From NCBI GenBank assembly GCA_022447665.1, contig JAKVAQ010000018.1, positions 1-64,000 of the forward strand: DNA of 64,000 nucleotides, written 5' to 3'. Source of the stretch: Crocinitomicaceae bacterium. GTDB lineage: Bacteria > Bacteroidota > Bacteroidia > Flavobacteriales_D > Crocinitomicaceae. This document shows, in pieces, positions 16,670-26,359 of this stretch. Under the pieces are notes generated by a model, which saw only the letters and a program-made list of their open reading frames with translations, was not told the origin of the DNA and ran no database searches. Numbering within the stretch: the stretch's first letter is position 1; each line of letters opens with the position of its first letter. The position numbers were made by a program, and so were the translations under genes.

Positions 16670-18436
16670 ATGAGATTATTTTTTACTTTTTTTCTTTTTG
16701 TTTTAACCACATCAACTTTTTCTCAAAGTACTTACTTGAACTTTTCAGGCCAAGTTAGAGATCGTCAAACAAATGAACCCGTTGGTTTTGTGAAGGTTCA
16801 TAGCAAAGCTACAGGTAGAACAATTATTACAAATGTCAATGGTGAGTTCGAGTTCTATGAAATTTCGGCTACCGATACTGTAATATTCTCTTGTGTAGGT
16901 TATGAACGGAAATATTTAATTATAGAGAACTTAAGTGAGATTCCTGAGCCGGTCTACCTGAAGCAAAAAGAGAACATGTTGAATAACGTTGAAATCTTCG
17001 CTTCTGATCAACCGTATCTTGCAAAAATTTTAGCTTCAGTAAAGAAAAAGGCCACCAAAAAAGTTATTCCTTCTAAGGTCTACTATGAGTTAAAGTCCTT
17101 TCATGACGATCAACAAATAGAGCTACTTCAAGGGTTTTATAACGCCGATATCAAGGGGTATGATATACAAGACCTATCCTATAAAATAGGTAGAGTGGGA
17201 CTACAATATTTTAATGAAAGGATATTTGTTTCATTACAAACTAGTCTATCAATAGTTCTAATGGAAATGCTTGAAGTATCCAACCTCTTTCCAAATCAAC
17301 CCCTTCAGTACGGTAAATCAAAGATCATGAAAAAATTCGACCTCAAGTTGGTAGACAAGTATGCGGAAGAGAGTGATACAATGTTTGTGATCTCTTTTAA
17401 ACCTCGTGTTTCGGAAAAATCAAATTTTTATGGAAAAATATGGGTGACCGAAGTAGGGAACCGCGTGAGTAAAGTAGAGTTTAATATAGAGGATGCTTCA
17501 AAACATCCATTCATTCCTATTTTCCCTGATGATACAATACACTCGGTAGACTTTAATATAACTAGAACTTTTGAGGATGTCAATAATCAACAGTTTTGGG
17601 ATAAAACCTACTTTAACTACGCCATTAATTATCAGTCTAGAGAAGGTGAGCCATTTAGTATCTTTGCTGAGGCCGTGCTTTATGCATACGAATCAGAAAA
17701 TCAATATTATATTCCAGATTTTCAATTTCCGGAAGTTGTTCACGATTATCGTAAGATCTCAGCATTTCCTTATAATGACTTCTTCTGGAATGAAGTAGCA
17801 AAAAATCAGGTGATTCTCGATGACGGGGAACAAGAGGCTTACTATAATGATTCTCTCACCTTGACCATGGATGAGGTGTTTTTTAATAAAAAGTTAAAGC
17901 ACAATAAATTCTATTATTCCCCATATGTACCTTGGACTGGCAAACGTGTCTTATGGAGAGATCTGAGTCAAGAGCAAGAAGAAAATAATAATGGTATATC
18001 TTACAGGTCGACTATTTCTACGGTTCACACCTATTCGAAAGAGTACAATTTAGAGGTTCAGTTGTATTTTGATATTGTTGACTCTGCAGATGGAATGGTA
18101 CAGGTCTCTTCTGCTACTATTTTTGATCCATTTTATAGTTATATGAATTTAGAAATAACCCCGAAAGAACTTTGTTTTATAAATATCTTCTTTGATCTAG
18201 TAGAAGTAGAACGAAGAAAAATGATGGTGAAAATTAATCAATCGGATAGAAAGAAAGAAACTGTTTTGGCTATCTATGCTGCGGCTAAAGAGAAAATAGA
18301 GGAGAATTCAAAAGATTACTTTGGAGAGGTTTTTCATGGTCATAATGAAGAAAAAATGAAGCGTTGGAACGCCAAGGTTTCCGAAGAATTAGGGATTGAC
18401 AACATCAATATCTTTGAGCCTTATACAAAAGAGTAA
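16670..18436 (+). CDS. DUF5686-like protein with carboxypeptidase-regulatory-like N-domain
   Basis: This 588-residue exported protein has a signal peptide (MRLFFTFFLFVLTTSTFSQS). A CarboxypepD_reg-like beta-sandwich follows (FSGQVRDRQTNEPVGFVKVH ... TNVNGEFEF, residues ~25-105), then a long alpha/beta region starting LAKILASVKKKATKKVIPSK. That arrangement resembles DUF5686/PF18939 proteins, though no C-terminal barrel is evident and the length is shorter than the largest members. It is divergent from the patatin gene with an 86-bp spacer. The biochemical role is unknown; an envelope function is likely from the signal peptide. Confidence 0.6.
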   Translation: MRLFFTFFLFVLTTSTFSQSTYLNFSGQVRDRQTNEPVGFVKVHSKATGRTIITNVNGEFEFYEISATDTVIFSCVGYERKYLIIENLSEIPEPVYLKQKENMLNNVEIFASDQPYLAKILASVKKKATKKVIPSKVYYELKSFHDDQQIELLQGFYNADIKGYDIQDLSYKIGRVGLQYFNERIFVSLQTSLSIVLMEMLEVSNLFPNQPLQYGKSKIMKKFDLKLVDKYAEESDTMFVISFKPRVSEKSNFYGKIWVTEVGNRVSKVEFNIEDASKHPFIPIFPDDTIHSVDFNITRTFEDVNNQQFWDKTYFNYAINYQSREGEPFSIFAEAVLYAYESENQYYIPDFQFPEVVHDYRKISAFPYNDFFWNEVAKNQVILDDGEQEAYYNDSLTLTMDEVFFNKKLKHNKFYYSPYVPWTGKRVLWRDLSQEQEENNNGISYRSTISTVHTYSKEYNLEVQLYFDIVDSADGMVQVSSATIFDPFYSYMNLEITPKELCFINIFFDLVEVERRKMMVKINQSDRKKETVLAIYAAAKEKIEENSKDYFGEVFHGHNEEKMKRWNAKVSEELGIDNINIFEPYTKE

Positions 18437-18468
18437 TGAAATGATGCCAAAGGTCTTTAATTATCCTT

Positions 18469-18476
18469 TAACTTTG
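18469..18476 (+). promoter_or_regulatory. Bacteroidota -7 box before the THUMP methyltransferase
   Basis: TAACTTTG is a perfect match to TAnnTTTG and lies 14 bp before the ATG at 18491. It could drive the short operon 18491-20712. A clear -33 TTTG at normal spacing is not seen. Confidence 0.5.
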
Positions 18477-18490
18477 CAGAATTTTATAAC

Positions 18491-19684
18491 ATGAAGTTAA
18501 CTGCTAAAACCTTTTATGGCCTTGAGGATGTTCTTGCCGAAGAGCTTAAAAACCTCGGAGCTACCAATATTAAAAAAGGAAATAGGGTAGTAACGTATGA
18601 AGGTGATACGGAATTGATGTATCGATCAAACCTTTGGTTGAGAACTGCGCTTGCTGTCTTGATCCCTGTGTCAACCTTCAAGTTCAAAAACAAGGACGAC
18701 CTATTTAAGAAGTTCACAAAAATTGACTTTGGCGAATTTATGAGCGATGGTCAAACCTTCGCGGTAAAAGGAGCTGTGAACTCACCTGAATTTACTTATA
18801 CGCAGTTGCCAATGCTTATTTTAAAAGATGCAATTGTAGATTACTTTCGAGATAAGTTTGGAACTCGTCCTGACGTTGATAAGCGCCATCCAAATGTTGT
18901 TTTTGATGTTCACTTACAAGACTATGAATGTACTGTAAGTATAAATACTTCAGGAGCGCCATTGTTTCAAAGGGGCTATAGAAAGGATACTGGGGAAGCA
19001 CCATTAAATGAAGCAGTAGCTGCAGGTATGATTCTTTTAAGTGGTTGGAAGGGTGATACCGATTTTATGGATGTAATGTGTGGAGCTGGTACCTTACCAA
19101 TCGAAGCTGCTTTGATTGCAAATGAAATGCCTCCGAACTTAGCCCGTAAGAGCTTTAGTTTTATGCATCTAAAAGGTTTTGATAAGGAACTATGGAATAA
19201 GGTTTATGACGAAGCGCCAAAAAGACCTAAAAAAGACTTAAAAGTGCGTATTGTTGGTTCCGATACCAATGGCGATGTAATACTAAAAGCGAGAAGCAAC
19301 GCTAAAAACCTACCATTGGGTCAATGTCTTCAGTTTGAAATTAAAGATTTTGGAGATCAAGGGCGTTTAGGAGATGGTGGAATATTGATTACAAATCCTC
19401 CTTATGGCGAAAGAATAGGGGAGGAAGAAGAGATTCCAGCGATGTATAAGAGACTTGGAGATTTCTTTAAGCATAAAATGCAAGGATATGATTGCTGGGT
19501 AATTTCCGCTTCAAGAGAAGGGCTTAAAAATATCGAATTAAAGCCCGATGAAAAAATACAACTCTATAATGGGAGTTTATCTTGCGATTTTAGAAAGTAC
19601 AAGATTTTTGAAGGAAGTTTAGCTGAACATAAGCAGAAGTACTCTAACGAAAGAAGAGTACCAAAACGAAATAAAAAGAAATAG
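18491..19684 (+). CDS. THUMP-domain RNA N2-guanine methyltransferase (RlmL-N/Trm14-like)
   Basis: The 397-residue protein starts with a THUMP RNA-binding domain (residues ~1-155; KTFYGLEDVLAEELKNLG, PEFTYTQLPMLILKDAIVD). A Rossmann methyltransferase domain follows, with DVMCGAGTLPIEAALIA (SAM loop) and the catalytic ITNPPYGERIGEE. This matches the bacterial 23S rRNA m2G2445 methyltransferase family (the N-terminal half of E. coli RlmL). The basic tail ends ...RRVPKRNKKK. The following gene starts 1 bp after its stop. Confidence 0.85.
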   Translation: MKLTAKTFYGLEDVLAEELKNLGATNIKKGNRVVTYEGDTELMYRSNLWLRTALAVLIPVSTFKFKNKDDLFKKFTKIDFGEFMSDGQTFAVKGAVNSPEFTYTQLPMLILKDAIVDYFRDKFGTRPDVDKRHPNVVFDVHLQDYECTVSINTSGAPLFQRGYRKDTGEAPLNEAVAAGMILLSGWKGDTDFMDVMCGAGTLPIEAALIANEMPPNLARKSFSFMHLKGFDKELWNKVYDEAPKRPKKDLKVRIVGSDTNGDVILKARSNAKNLPLGQCLQFEIKDFGDQGRLGDGGILITNPPYGERIGEEEEIPAMYKRLGDFFKHKMQGYDCWVISASREGLKNIELKPDEKIQLYNGSLSCDFRKYKIFEGSLAEHKQKYSNERRVPKRNKKK

Positions 19685-19685
19685 A

Positions 19686-20189
19686 ATGAAGAAATTAGGA
19701 ACGCTAATCGTTTTAATGTTGTCCATCACCATTGCTAGAGCTGATGCATGGGATAATTTAACAAAAGAACAAGCAGATCAGGTGGTGTCATTTATCGAAA
19801 AGAATCCATTTGTTTTTGATTATTGTGATTGTTGCGGAACTCCACCATCTTTAGTTTATGTAACGGGTACTGAAATTGTTCCTTGTTCATGGCAGCCAGA
19901 GGATTACACTGTCCACTATACAGGAACGGTAATCGCTAAGATCTTTATGGAAGAACGAGGGGGAGACCCAAGTAATATAACGCCTGCTAATGACCCTTTT
20001 GAAGGTGATATCTACATGAATTACACGTGGGTTTACAACAAACAATTTCAAGTTGTTGCTCCGTTCTTTGATGTAATCGATTACGGCTATTACGGTGATG
20101 ATAATAGAAGCTGTCACGAATTATTCGGTTTACCAAAAGCAAAGTTGGTAGGAAATAAGATGTATAAAAAGTGGTACAAACAGCAGTAG
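19686..20189 (+). CDS. Secreted hypothetical protein with Cys cluster
   Basis: I do not recognise this 167-residue family. It has a signal peptide (MKKLGTLIVLMLSITIARADAW), a Cys cluster YCDCCGTP near residue 47, further Cys at CSWQPEDY and SCHELFG, and many aromatic residues. The pattern suggests a small disulfide-stabilised periplasmic or secreted protein. It sits 1 bp after the methyltransferase stop and 1 bp before the FMN reductase, so it is probably co-transcribed with both, though they share no evident pathway. Confidence 0.65.
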   Translation: MKKLGTLIVLMLSITIARADAWDNLTKEQADQVVSFIEKNPFVFDYCDCCGTPPSLVYVTGTEIVPCSWQPEDYTVHYTGTVIAKIFMEERGGDPSNITPANDPFEGDIYMNYTWVYNKQFQVVAPFFDVIDYGYYGDDNRSCHELFGLPKAKLVGNKMYKKWYKQQ

Positions 20190-20190
20190 T

Positions 20191-20712
20191 ATGAAATTAT
20201 TAGCCTTTTCGGGAAGTAATAGTTCTACTTCAATAAATCAGTCTTTAGTTACTTCCGTTGCATCAATGGCACGAGAAAACCATGAAGTTGATGTAATACA
20301 ATTAACGAAGTATAATTATCCTTTATACGGAATTGATCTAGAGAAAGCGGAAGGTATTCCTGCGACAATTCAGAGCTTGCTGAGTGAATTTAGCGAATAT
20401 GATGGTTTCATTATATCCACTCCTGAGCACAATAGCACCATTCCCGTATTTTTCAAAAATGTGCTTGATTGGATGTCAAGAATGGAAGGGAAGCCTCTAG
20501 AAGGTAAAAAAGTTGCTTTGCTCTCATGTTCGCCAGGAAGAGGAGGGGCGGCAAAGGCACTGGCATTTGCAGAGAAAGTAATTCCATATTTAGGTGCTGA
20601 AATAGTTGGCACACAATCATTTTCTAGTTTTGGAGAGAACTTTAATGATGGAGAAATTCTGAACCTAGAACTAAAGAATGATATTTCAAATTTATTAGCT
20701 AAGTTGGTATAG
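20191..20712 (+). CDS. NADPH-dependent FMN reductase family protein
   Basis: The 173-residue flavodoxin-fold protein has LLAFSGSNSSTSINQSLV at the N-terminus (phosphate-binding loop for FMN), then DGFIISTPEHNSTIPVFFKN and VALLSCSPGRGGAAKAL. These are the hallmark motifs of the YieF/azoreductase-like NAD(P)H:FMN reductases. It should reduce quinones, azo or metal compounds using FMN in the cytoplasm. It is the last gene of the 18.5-20.7 kb operon. Confidence 0.88.
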   Translation: MKLLAFSGSNSSTSINQSLVTSVASMARENHEVDVIQLTKYNYPLYGIDLEKAEGIPATIQSLLSEFSEYDGFIISTPEHNSTIPVFFKNVLDWMSRMEGKPLEGKKVALLSCSPGRGGAAKALAFAEKVIPYLGAEIVGTQSFSSFGENFNDGEILNLELKNDISNLLAKLV

Positions 20713-20741
20713 TTTAGAAGATTAGAATAACTTAGCAGACT

Positions 20742-23700
20742 ATGATTCAACGAGTTTTAGTCTTTTCCATTATCGTATTATCAAGTCTGTCTTGGGCACA
20801 AGACGAACACCCTTTAGAAACGGTCCTTCAAAATGGTCATGCAAAGTATTTGACGGCTTATGATTTTAGTGACGATGGTCGCTTTGTCGTAACTGGAGGT
20901 TTTGATCAAAAGGTCATTTTATGGAGTACTGAAAAAGGAAAAATAATCAGAACCTTCAACGCACATACCAGTCATATTCGATCGGTTCAATTTAACTCAA
21001 CGGCAACTCAATTAATGAGCGCTGCTGCAGATAATCAAGTTTATATTTATGAGGTTATTACTGGTAAAATTCTTTATCAATATACTATTGAAAAAGATAG
21101 GCTCTGGGAGGCTCATTTCACCGATGATGATTCAGGAGTTCTAATTTCCGACAATAGAGGAGTAGTCAAATATTGTGAAATCGGTACAGATTTTTCTGAA
21201 TCGTTCGATAAAGATTATGGTGCTCCAATTCAATCTTCAATTTATAATCCAAGATCAAAAAATATTCTTGCATACAGAGATTATAAGGGTTTTTATAGCC
21301 TTAATGTGAAAACCAAGGATACTACAGGTTATTTTGAATTTGAAAAACCACGACTTCTTAACTATAGTAGGGAATACAAGTATATAGGTGTGAGTTCAGA
21401 AAAACTTGTAACAAACGTTTATGAAACGAATAAGGGTGCGCTGCTTTACACATTAATTAATAATGATGAGTTGTGTGACGGTTGCAATCAGTATCACGCT
21501 TTTTCAAATAATGAGAAGTACATTTTTACGATCTCGTCAAAAGCCGAAGGGGTACTTTGGGATTTAAGCTCAGGTAAAAAAGTAAAAACTTTTAATACAC
21601 TAAAGAAAAGAATGAATCAGGTATCGTTTTCACCTGATGATTCAAAAATTCTTATTGGGTATTCAGATCATGTTTACATTTTTGATGCTAAATCTGGAAA
21701 GGAAAAAGTTCACCTTGAAAGTGGCTATATCGATTACTATACCTTTCGATTTTCTCCTGATTCAAAGTATTTTATAATGCCGGGCGAAAATGGATCGGTT
21801 GAGCTCAGAGATGCTTCGTCAGGAAAAGTAAAAGAACGTTTATTTGGCTATTTAAATCATGCCAGAGCTGATGGGATGCGATTTTCTTATGATTCCTGGG
21901 GAGATGGCGGAATCCTTCGTAATATCACGCGTAAACGTTCGGCTGAGTTTTCTCCTTCTGGGAATTATATTGCTTTAAGTCATGTAGATTCATCCGCTTT
22001 AGTCATAGAAACTTCTACAGGTAAAACTAAATACAGCTTTGGGAATCATTCACAGCTAGTAACTAGTGTTGATTTTTCAGAGGATGAAAAGTACTTCTTA
22101 ACTACAAGTGCCGATAGAACAATTAATGTTTATGATTTCGCTACAGGAGAACTTCTTCAAAATCTACCGTGGCATAGAGAGGTTGTATTTGATGCAAAGT
22201 TTACTTCAGATGGGAGCTACATTGTGAGTGCAAGTTGGGATGGTACTCTTTATATATGGGATTGGCGCAAGCGCTTTTACCGATATATTGATTTTGGTAA
22301 TGTATCTCCATACGAAATAGCCTTAAGCAAGAATGATCTTTACATTGCTATTGCTAACCTTGGTGAAAAACTACAGGCATATGAATTTGATAGTGGCGAG
22401 TTAGGGAAAACATTTATTGGTCACACGGCAATAACCGGTTCTTTAGCCTTTACCGAAGAAAATGAAATGGTTTCGGCTTCTTGGGACGGAACGGTTAAAT
22501 TATGGGACTTTAATTCAGGAACCTTAGAAGCTAAATTAAAAGGATTCAAGGGTGGTGTTTTTGCCGTGGAAGTTCTTAATGATGGATTGATTGCTGCAGC
22601 AGGCGCAGATAAGAGTATTCGTATTTGGGATCCGAATAAAAACGAAATTAAATTTGAGTTAGTGGGGCACAACTCTGCTGTCACAGATTTATCTTTTGAT
22701 AAACACAGAAACCGCTTGCTTTCTTGTTCTGAAGATGGAGTGATAAAATTGTGGGATCTAGATCAAAAATCTGAAATTTTCACACGTCTTCAAATATCAG
22801 AAAATGAATGGTTAGCGACGAATCAGTTTGGATATTTTGACGGGTCGTCTAAAGCTTTAGGTAATGTTAATTATGTATCTGGAAATGAGGTTTTACCAAT
22901 CAATTCCTTCTTTAAAAAGTATTATTCTCCTGGTCTTATAGAAAGGATAAATGATGGAGAGAAATTTAATGATCAAGGCAGTTATTTCAACGGTAAAATG
23001 AAGACTGTTCCAGATGTTAGCTTTGAGCTTGCCAATAAGCGAAGCGGGATTAATTTAAGTGAGGAAGATACCATACCCAATTGGGTTGAAAATTCAATAG
23101 ATTTAGCGCTAAAAATAAACTCTAAAGGAATTAATGTTGATGACATTCATGTATACAATAATGACAAAATAATTTTTTCTGAAGCTTTGGAGTCAGACAT
23201 CAGCTTTAGAGGAATATCTTCAGATAATAAAAGCATAAATGTCCCACTTGTTGAGGGGGTTAACATTATAAAAGCGGTTGTCGTTAATGAAAATGGAGTT
23301 GAATCTATTCCTACGCAACTTGTGGTAACGAAATCTGGTGAGGCTCAAAAATCAGACCTTTATATTCTCACCTTAGGGATTAATGATTACAAAAATCCTA
23401 GCTATAATTTAAATCACTCCGTGAACGATGCAGAAGCCTTTGGAGACATTCTCAATGAACGTTCATCTGGACTCTTTAATGAAATATATATTGAATCCTT
23501 GGAGAATGGACAAGTCACGAAAGAAGGAGTTGAGACTAAATTAAAAGAGTTAATCGAAAAAATTACCATAAATGATGTTTTTGTCTTCTTTTATGCAGGT
23601 CATGGTGTTTTGGGAGAATCAATAGCGTCTGGTGAACAAGACTTTTTTATGGTTTTACATGATCTTACCAATTTTTATGGAGGTAAAGAAGTATTAAACG

Positions 23701-24125
23701 AGAAAGGTTTTTCAGCCAAGGAACTTTTTGACTATTCTATTGATATTCAAGCGCAAAAGCAGTTGTATGTTATTGATGCATGTCATTCAGGAGGAGCTTT
23801 AAATACAATAGCTCAGCGTGGCAATGAACGGGAGAAGATTATAGCACAGTTGGCGCGCACCAGCGGTACCTACTTTCTTACTGCATCACAGAGTCAGGAA
23901 TACGCAAATGAAGCCAGTGGCTTGGAGCACGGATTATTTACCTATGCTATTTTGGAAGCGCTATCAGGTGATAAAGGAGATTTCGGGAACGAAGTTTCAG
24001 TAGCTGAAATAAAGTCGTATGTAGAACAACGGGTTCCTGAATTAACGGAAGAATATCATGGCACTCCACAATACCCAACAGGCTATGCATTTGGCCAAGA
24101 TTTTCCATTAGTTCTATCAAAATAG
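20742..24125 (+). CDS. WD40-repeat protein with C-terminal caspase-like (C14) peptidase domain
   Basis: This 1127-residue protein has a signal peptide (ending about SLSWAQDEHP). About a dozen WD40 repeats follow (residues ~25-690; examples DGRFVVTGGFDQKVILWST, DGSYIVSASWDGTLYIWDW, RNRLLSCSEDGVIKLWDLD). A linker leads to a caspase/metacaspase-like domain (~870-1120): YILTLGINDYKNPSYNLNHS, VFFYAGHG with catalytic H954, and VIDACHSGG with catalytic C1014. Both catalytic residues are present. It should be an exported caspase-fold protease with a beta-propeller sensor or scaffold. Bacterial WD40-caspase proteins are known but mostly uncharacterised. It may be monocistronic, starting 29 bp after the FMN reductase stop. 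Confidence 0.85.
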   Translation: MIQRVLVFSIIVLSSLSWAQDEHPLETVLQNGHAKYLTAYDFSDDGRFVVTGGFDQKVILWSTEKGKIIRTFNAHTSHIRSVQFNSTATQLMSAAADNQVYIYEVITGKILYQYTIEKDRLWEAHFTDDDSGVLISDNRGVVKYCEIGTDFSESFDKDYGAPIQSSIYNPRSKNILAYRDYKGFYSLNVKTKDTTGYFEFEKPRLLNYSREYKYIGVSSEKLVTNVYETNKGALLYTLINNDELCDGCNQYHAFSNNEKYIFTISSKAEGVLWDLSSGKKVKTFNTLKKRMNQVSFSPDDSKILIGYSDHVYIFDAKSGKEKVHLESGYIDYYTFRFSPDSKYFIMPGENGSVELRDASSGKVKERLFGYLNHARADGMRFSYDSWGDGGILRNITRKRSAEFSPSGNYIALSHVDSSALVIETSTGKTKYSFGNHSQLVTSVDFSEDEKYFLTTSADRTINVYDFATGELLQNLPWHREVVFDAKFTSDGSYIVSASWDGTLYIWDWRKRFYRYIDFGNVSPYEIALSKNDLYIAIANLGEKLQAYEFDSGELGKTFIGHTAITGSLAFTEENEMVSASWDGTVKLWDFNSGTLEAKLKGFKGGVFAVEVLNDGLIAAAGADKSIRIWDPNKNEIKFELVGHNSAVTDLSFDKHRNRLLSCSEDGVIKLWDLDQKSEIFTRLQISENEWLATNQFGYFDGSSKALGNVNYVSGNEVLPINSFFKKYYSPGLIERINDGEKFNDQGSYFNGKMKTVPDVSFELANKRSGINLSEEDTIPNWVENSIDLALKINSKGINVDDIHVYNNDKIIFSEALESDISFRGISSDNKSINVPLVEGVNIIKAVVVNENGVESIPTQLVVTKSGEAQKSDLYILTLGINDYKNPSYNLNHSVNDAEAFGDILNERSSGLFNEIYIESLENGQVTKEGVETKLKELIEKITINDVFVFFYAGHGVLGESIASGEQDFFMVLHDLTNFYGGKEVLNEKGFSAKELFDYSIDIQAQKQLYVIDACHSGGALNTIAQRGNEREKIIAQLARTSGTYFLTASQSQEYANEASGLEHGLFTYAILEALSGDKGDFGNEVSVAEIKSYVEQRVPELTEEYHGTPQYPTGYAFGQDFPLVLSK

Positions 24126-24221
24126 TCGTTTTTTAATAGCTTTGTTAAACACTGTTTTACAGAGTGTTTCGCCGATTGAGTACGTTTTCATAATTTCGAT
24201 TAACCATTTAAAAATCGATAT

Positions 24222-25384
24222 GAAAAAAATCTTTACCCTACTTACATTTTTCGCGTTTTTTGGGAGTGCTGCTATCGCACAAACGATAATAACGCACAGC
24301 TCTTCTGAAGCTATATGGACAGGCGGATCTGCCACATGTTCTGCATCAGGAGCACCTTACATTAATCATTTTATGCGTAGATATGATTTAAATGACTTTC
24401 CTGAGGTCGTTGATACTCTTTTCTATGTAGGCTTTGAATATGGCGTGGAATCTACTGCAGGAGGTGATTATGACGTCTTAATGTACATTTGGGACCTATC
24501 TCTGGTGATTTCCTTTTTGCTAATATGACTGTAGATGTTTGGGAGCCATCAGCAGTATTTCCTGATTCATCCAATTACTTGAGATTTGATACGCTAGGAA
24601 CGGGTGGTTATGCCTTACCGACGCATACAATAGTATTAGACCTAAATACACCGCTTTCTCCGGGGCCTACTTTTACCCAGGTTCAAACCCTTTTGCGGAA
24701 ACTGATGATTCTTATTTAGCTGCTGATAATTGCGCGATCTTTGAACCTTCAACTTTTGTTTCTATCTCTTTTCCGAATTGTCATATTGTACTTCAGCTTC
24801 ATGGAAACCAGAAACCAGATGCTGCGTTGAGTGATGTCGGTGTATTTAGAGATGATACGTTAGAGTTTGTTTATGCTGATTTAGCATCATCCTTTTTAGA
24901 CCCTGATACAGATGATACTCTAAGAGCGATCAGAATTATGGGATTACCTTCCAACGGTTCACTTGAATTAGATGGAACCCCAGTTGCATTGTTTGATGAT
25001 ATTACCGCAGAACAAATTAATTCGCTAGTTTATATACCTTCTCCCGGTTATTCTGGCTCCGATTCCTATGATATTCGCGTAAAAGACGGCTGGCATTGGT
25101 CAAACAATATGAGCAGTGTTTCTATTACTGTTTATGACTGGGCATTAGGGGTAGAAGAGAGTATTTTTGAATTTGAAGTATACCCTAATCCAACAAGTGA
25201 TTTTGTGCAAATTAGCTCAGAAAAAGAAATAGCTTCTTTTAGGGTATTAGATGTTAGAGGAAGGGAAATTATTCCGCCATCCCAAGAAAAACAAATTGAT
25301 TTATCGAGTTTAGAAGATGGAACTTACTTTGCAGAAGTTCTTATTGTTGGCGTAGCTTCGGTAAGTAAAGTAATTAAGAAATAA
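24222..25384 (+). pseudogene. T9SS-sorted surface protein gene with two frameshifts
   Basis: The protein starts MKKIFTLLTFFAFFGSAAIA (signal peptide) and ends with a type IX secretion sorting domain (FEVYPNPTSDFVQISSEKE ... GTYFAEVLIVG...KVIKK). Between these, three reading frames must be joined. The first break is near 24488-24490 (a TTT run: ...DVLMYI then LGPISGDFLFANMTVDVW). The second is near 24671-24674 (a TTTT run: SPGPTF then PGSNPFAETDDSYLAADN). Each is explained by the loss of one T. The remainder reads smoothly and includes cadherin/Ig-like repeats (SNGSLELDGTPV, SPGYSGSDSYDIRVKDG). As given, the gene cannot make a secreted adhesin. Sequencing error in T runs is a real alternative to decay. 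Confidence 0.8.
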
Positions 25385-25386
25385 GA

Positions 25387-26277
25387 TTAATCATTTAGCC
25401 AACGCAAGAACTTACCCCACAAGGTGGTAGGTTCTTGTTTTTGCTCTACAACCTTTTTCTTAGATGGTTTTTTGGGAGCTTGACCTTTAACAGCCTTTTT
25501 AGGTGTACCGTCTTTTTTAGTTTGCGCCATCATATCTTCGTAATGGCGCTTCTTTTTCTCTTTTTCTCGCTCTAGACGTTCTTTTTCTCTCTTTCTTTCG
25601 AAGAACTTTTCACGATTATCTAATTGCTCTTGAGAGAAGTGATAAATACCTTTAGAGTCCTTGTAAATTGAGTTCTCTTCAGCTTCTTCGTCCTTTTCTA
25701 TATTTTCAGCAACTTCAACTGCCTCAGCAACCTTAGCAGTTTTAACATCTTGATTAATCGATTGCATAGAAGCATCAAGCTCATCAATTTCTTCCGTAGA
25801 AGCTTCCTCTACAACCTTTGGTTCAGGTAAATCAATTTTACCAACAACCTTAAATCCTTCCAATTCAACTTTTGGAGCTTTTATTAATTCAGCATCCGGA
25901 TCAACAGGACGTTCAACAAAAGGGTCTAATTCTACTGCTTCAACAGATTCTTCCTCAATTTCATCTGCTGGTAATTCCTCTTCCAACTCTTCTGTAGGTG
26001 CTTCTTCAACTTCTTCTTCTGCTGATTCTGCAGAAACCTCTGCCATTTCTTTCGTCTCTTCATCATTTGTTTTCTCTTCAACAACTTCTGAAACTTCGGC
26101 TGGTTTCTCTTCTGTAACTTCTTCAACCACAAATGCATCAAGAACAGCATCCAAATGCTCTTGTTCAATTTTAACGTTTGGGTCGTGATTTAACTCGGTA
26201 TTGAATTTCTTCTCAATGAATCTTCGAACTTCGTCTTGATTCTTGTTTACTTTTCTAGCAAGCTGACCTAATCTCAT
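25387..26277 (-). CDS. Acidic protein with IF2_N-like N-terminal domain
   Basis: The first ~50 residues (MRLGQLARKVNKNQDEVRRF ... EQEHLDAVLDAF) resemble the small helical N-terminal domain of bacterial translation factor IF-2. A ~170-residue Glu/Val/Ala-rich low-complexity region follows, then a Lys/Arg/Glu-rich coiled-coil-like stretch (REKFFERKREKERLEREKEK) and a basic tail ending WGKFLRWLND. No GTPase or enzyme domain is present, so this is not IF-2 itself. It is cytoplasmic, with no signal or membrane segment. A nucleic-acid or ribosome-associated role is only a guess. Confidence 0.65.
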   Translation of the reverse strand: MRLGQLARKVNKNQDEVRRFIEKKFNTELNHDPNVKIEQEHLDAVLDAFVVEEVTEEKPAEVSEVVEEKTNDEETKEMAEVSAESAEEEVEEAPTEELEEELPADEIEEESVEAVELDPFVERPVDPDAELIKAPKVELEGFKVVGKIDLPEPKVVEEASTEEIDELDASMQSINQDVKTAKVAEAVEVAENIEKDEEAEENSIYKDSKGIYHFSQEQLDNREKFFERKREKERLEREKEKKKRHYEDMMAQTKKDGTPKKAVKGQAPKKPSKKKVVEQKQEPTTLWGKFLRWLND

Positions 26278-26359
26278 TCTTGGAATTGGTTTTCAAAATT
26301 AATCCGGGCAAATATAACTTATTTGTGTTGAATTGACTAGGAATGTCTAGATTTGAATT

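Noticed and set aside
18514-18717. Open frame of 67 codons on the minus strand within the THUMP methyltransferase gene
   Set aside because: It lies wholly inside a clear coding gene and shows no motif; it is a shadow of the sense strand, as are the other antisense frames in known genes.
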